From Salvelinus alpinus (Eukaryota > Chordata > Actinopteri > Salmoniformes > Salmonidae), in the NCBI RefSeq assembly GCF_045679555.1, contig NC_092098.1, positions 21,978,038-22,042,037 of the forward strand: a DNA stretch of 64,000 bases, written 5' to 3'. The notes beneath the pieces are model-generated. The model searched no databases and was not told the DNA's origin. It saw nothing but the letters and a program-made list of their open reading frames with translations. This document shows positions 59,946 through 64,000 of the stretch, piece after piece (position 1 is the first letter of the stretch; the number at the start of each line of letters is the position of its first letter). A program made the position numbers and the translations under genes.

Positions 59946-61440
59946 GTGTATTAGCCAGTCACAGAATGGCACCTGATCCAGGCAGAGACAGCCAAGTATG
60001 CATTAATGAATCAATTATACTATCATACAATCAATTTGACTGTGTTTTTACCAATCTAACTACATAACAACATAATAGTAATCATTTATTTTAATGGTAA
60101 ATCTCTATTGATAAACTGGGTAAATCAAGATGTAAGCTAGGCCTATTCACAATACAGGTGAATGCATATTCAATAGGAGTGTGTGCATCTACAGTATTGA
60201 GTTATTGAGATGGTTTTGGCTGATTTCATTTGGCTACAGATGAAAAACAATCTGTTTCCTTTCCATTTGGAACTTATTTTATTGTGCTGATCAGCAACAT
60301 TTGTATAGAAAAAGCAATTGGTTATTTGATAAAAGTGTGCCCTGTCTCTAAGACCTAATGATGTCATTCACACACACAGTGAGAGAGAGGAGAGACGTGA
60401 CTGAGGCAAAGGAGACTAAGTTCATTAATAAAGTTCTTGGCAATGACTATGATTTTTGGTGACAGCTTTGAAATCCTCATATTTTGTGTTATGGTACTGG
60501 GGTAGTAAATTGATGTTAGCTTCAGCTGTAAGCTAGTAAGGAAAGTTAGCTTACAAAACTGGAAGCTACCGGTATCTTCTTGCCTAGACATTTTCTTGCG
60601 AACAGCAATTAACAGTTGCAACATTTCTACATGCCGTGTTGCATTATTCAAGTGTGTTAGCTTCTGTGCAGCGTGAGTGGGGAGCTAACATGATGCAGCC
60701 AAGCTACAGATTGTACCGGAAATAATGTGATATAACCTAAGATTTTTGGTGTTGCAGGAAGTGGGCGTTACAGGAAGGCCCCATACAAACTGCAACAACA
60801 TAGATCATTCAACTAACCTGTTCTTGGCTATACTTCTTTGTTATCAATTCAGTGAAAAAAGTATTTCAGAAATGTCAGTTTCCAGTTGCAGGTGGGTTTT
60901 TTTGTGTTTTTTTGCTAATGGGCAGAATGAAAAATGGGGAGTTTTATCGCTAATCTCATGCTATTTCAAACATTTTGCCATGAGGTTGAAAGAAAATATT
61001 GATGTTTAAGAGGTCAGGGATTCTTGAAAGACCGGACAATCTCAACTTTTTTCCCACAAATATTTGTCTTAATATTAACACAATTTGAAATATATATTTT
61101 GATAGACCAAAGTATCAGCTATCACACCATGTTAAGGAACAACCTCGTTCTTTTCATAAATCATTTTTACAATTATTGTCCAACAAGTGTTTAAAGGCCA
61201 TGATTGACCTCTTAAGCATCGGACCCTTTTTTCAATTTTCGCCCAAAATGACACACCCAAATCTAACTGCCTGTAGCTCAGGACCTGAATGCATAATCTT
61301 GATACCATTTGAAAGGAAACACTTTGAAGTTTGTGGAAATGTGAAATTAATGTAGGAGAATATAACACATTAGATCTGGTAAAAGATAATACAAAGAAAA
61401 AAACATGTTTATTTTAAAATCTTTTTTATCATAATTTTTG
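59946..61440. other. Unassigned AT-rich sequence
   Basis: No exon of pof1b and no transposon terminus was found. Frames of up to 95 codons are present but unremarkable. Confidence 0.4.
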
Positions 61441-61498
61441 AAATGCAAGAGAAAGGCCATAATGTATTATTCCAGTCAAGGCGCAATTTAGATTTTGG

Positions 61499-61514
61499 CC
61501 ACTAGATGGCAGCA
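61499..61514 (+). promoter_or_regulatory. CTCF-like motif
   Basis: CCACTAGATGGCAGCA matches the vertebrate CTCF core consensus CCASYAGRKGGCRSYA at all 16 positions. It sits in a dispersed repeat, so similar sites may be frequent in the genome. Binding is not shown by sequence alone. Confidence 0.5.
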
Positions 61515-61747
61515 GTGTATGTGCAACGGTTTAGACTGATCCAATGAACCCTTGCATATCTGTTCAAAATGTTGTATCAAGACTGCCCAAATGTGTCTAA
61601 TTGGTTTATTAATACATTTTCATGTTCATAATTGTGCACTCCTCAAAACATAGCATGGTATTCTTTCACTTTAATAGCTACTGTAATTTGGACGGTGCAG
61701 TTAGATTAACAAGAATCTAAGCTTCCTGCCCACATCTGATATGTCTA

Positions 61748-63326
<1,579 letters not shown>

Positions 63327-63480
63327 TATGTCCTGGGAATTTTTGGGGTTACTTACAACCGCATGCTAATCACATTAGCATTATGTTAGCTCAATCGTTC
63401 CGTGGGGGGGGGGGGGGGACACCGATCCCATAGAGGTTAATTCTAACATTAGATTATTCAAATATGTAATACAAATCTCC

Positions 63481-64000
63481 AAACTCCAGGGCATATTTTT
63501 TAAGCATTTTGGCGTGTTTTTATTTTATTTAGAATATAGAACAACATTTATAAAGCAAACATTATCCTGTAGGTCTAGCGCAGTAAATACTTCCATTGTT
63601 TAAGCATATGTTGCAAAACAGTGATTAAAATATTTTTCTGAATATTGACAAAAAGTATATCTTCAGGGGGTTAGCCATCAGTGACACAGTTGACAAGTCA
63701 CTGACGGAGTTGACAACAGATACTCAAAACAGACATATTTTTACCTCTAAAAATAAAAGTTCAATACAACCAATTGTAAAATATGGAAAATTATTCATTT
63801 ATAAATCCCCAATAAAAACAACTACTTTATCAGATCTTTCAGTACTCTGATGGAGTTGACGGTAGACAAAAGTCTGTTGGAGTTGATGTTTTGTGGAGGT
63901 GACAAAAAATTCATTTTTCTTCTTCATTCAAGTGGTACACACAGTAGCAATTTTGGATTTCGTCAGTTGCTTTATGACTCTAAAACTTAGTTAAATGTAC
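63481..64000. other. Unassigned sequence at right edge
   Basis: AT-rich. GGAGTTGAC or GAGTTGAT words recur at about 63702, 63850, 63878, with GACACAGTTGACAAGTCACT near 63682. No gene is seen. Confidence 0.4.

Overview
The window is nuclear DNA of a salmonid fish (trout, salmon or char type). I base this on the dense mixture of dispersed repeats, recognised from memory and not by search: at least six families of Tc1-like transposons with TA target duplications, tRNA-derived SINEs, a LINE with a characteristic 3' end, several MITEs, and very long (CA)n, (GA)n and minisatellite arrays. Nothing looks bacterial, viral or plasmid-borne.

Only two host genes can be supported well, both on the minus strand. 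The first is spry3 (Sprouty, receptor tyrosine kinase signalling inhibitor): its whole coding region lies in one exon (15348-16304) directly after a splice acceptor at 16399. A possible 5' non-coding exon ends at 24986, which would make an intron of about 8.6 kb containing an interstitial telomere-like (TTAGGG)n block. The second is the 3' part of pof1b (52703-57396): nine exons with consistent splice sites and phases encode about 313 C-terminal residues, mostly coiled coil; its 5' exons are probably beyond the right edge. One open 66-codon segment (4025-4222, plus) has exon-like borders but I do not recognise it.

Layout: 1-1700 G-rich minisatellite; 2.8-4.9 kb (CA)n arrays; 5.1-7.9 kb two Sleeping Beauty-type Tc1 copies placed in other repeats, then a LINE fragment; 8.1-8.4 kb MITE; 11.6-12.8 kb another Tc1 family; 13.7-15.1 kb a 33-bp array just 3' of spry3; 15.3-25 kb the spry3 exon and possible first intron; 26.7-28.3 kb a nearly intact Tc1 copy; 28.9-31.9 kb two large minisatellites (28/29 bp and 61 bp); 31.9-34.8 kb a Tc1 element split by a LINE; 35.7-50.1 kb an old tandem duplication, each half with its own minisatellite, the right half disrupted by transposons; 52.7-57.4 kb pof1b with a 24-bp array in one intron; 57.7-63.3 kb two more copies of the 26.7-kb Tc1 family and a repeat carrying a CTCF-like motif.

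The two genes are not a functional unit: one is a signalling inhibitor, the other an epithelial actin and junction-associated protein. I found no convincing new molecular system. The most informative structures are the tandem duplication with matched empty and filled transposon sites, the highly homogeneous 61-bp array, the interstitial telomeric block, and an upstream reading frame overlapping the spry3 start.
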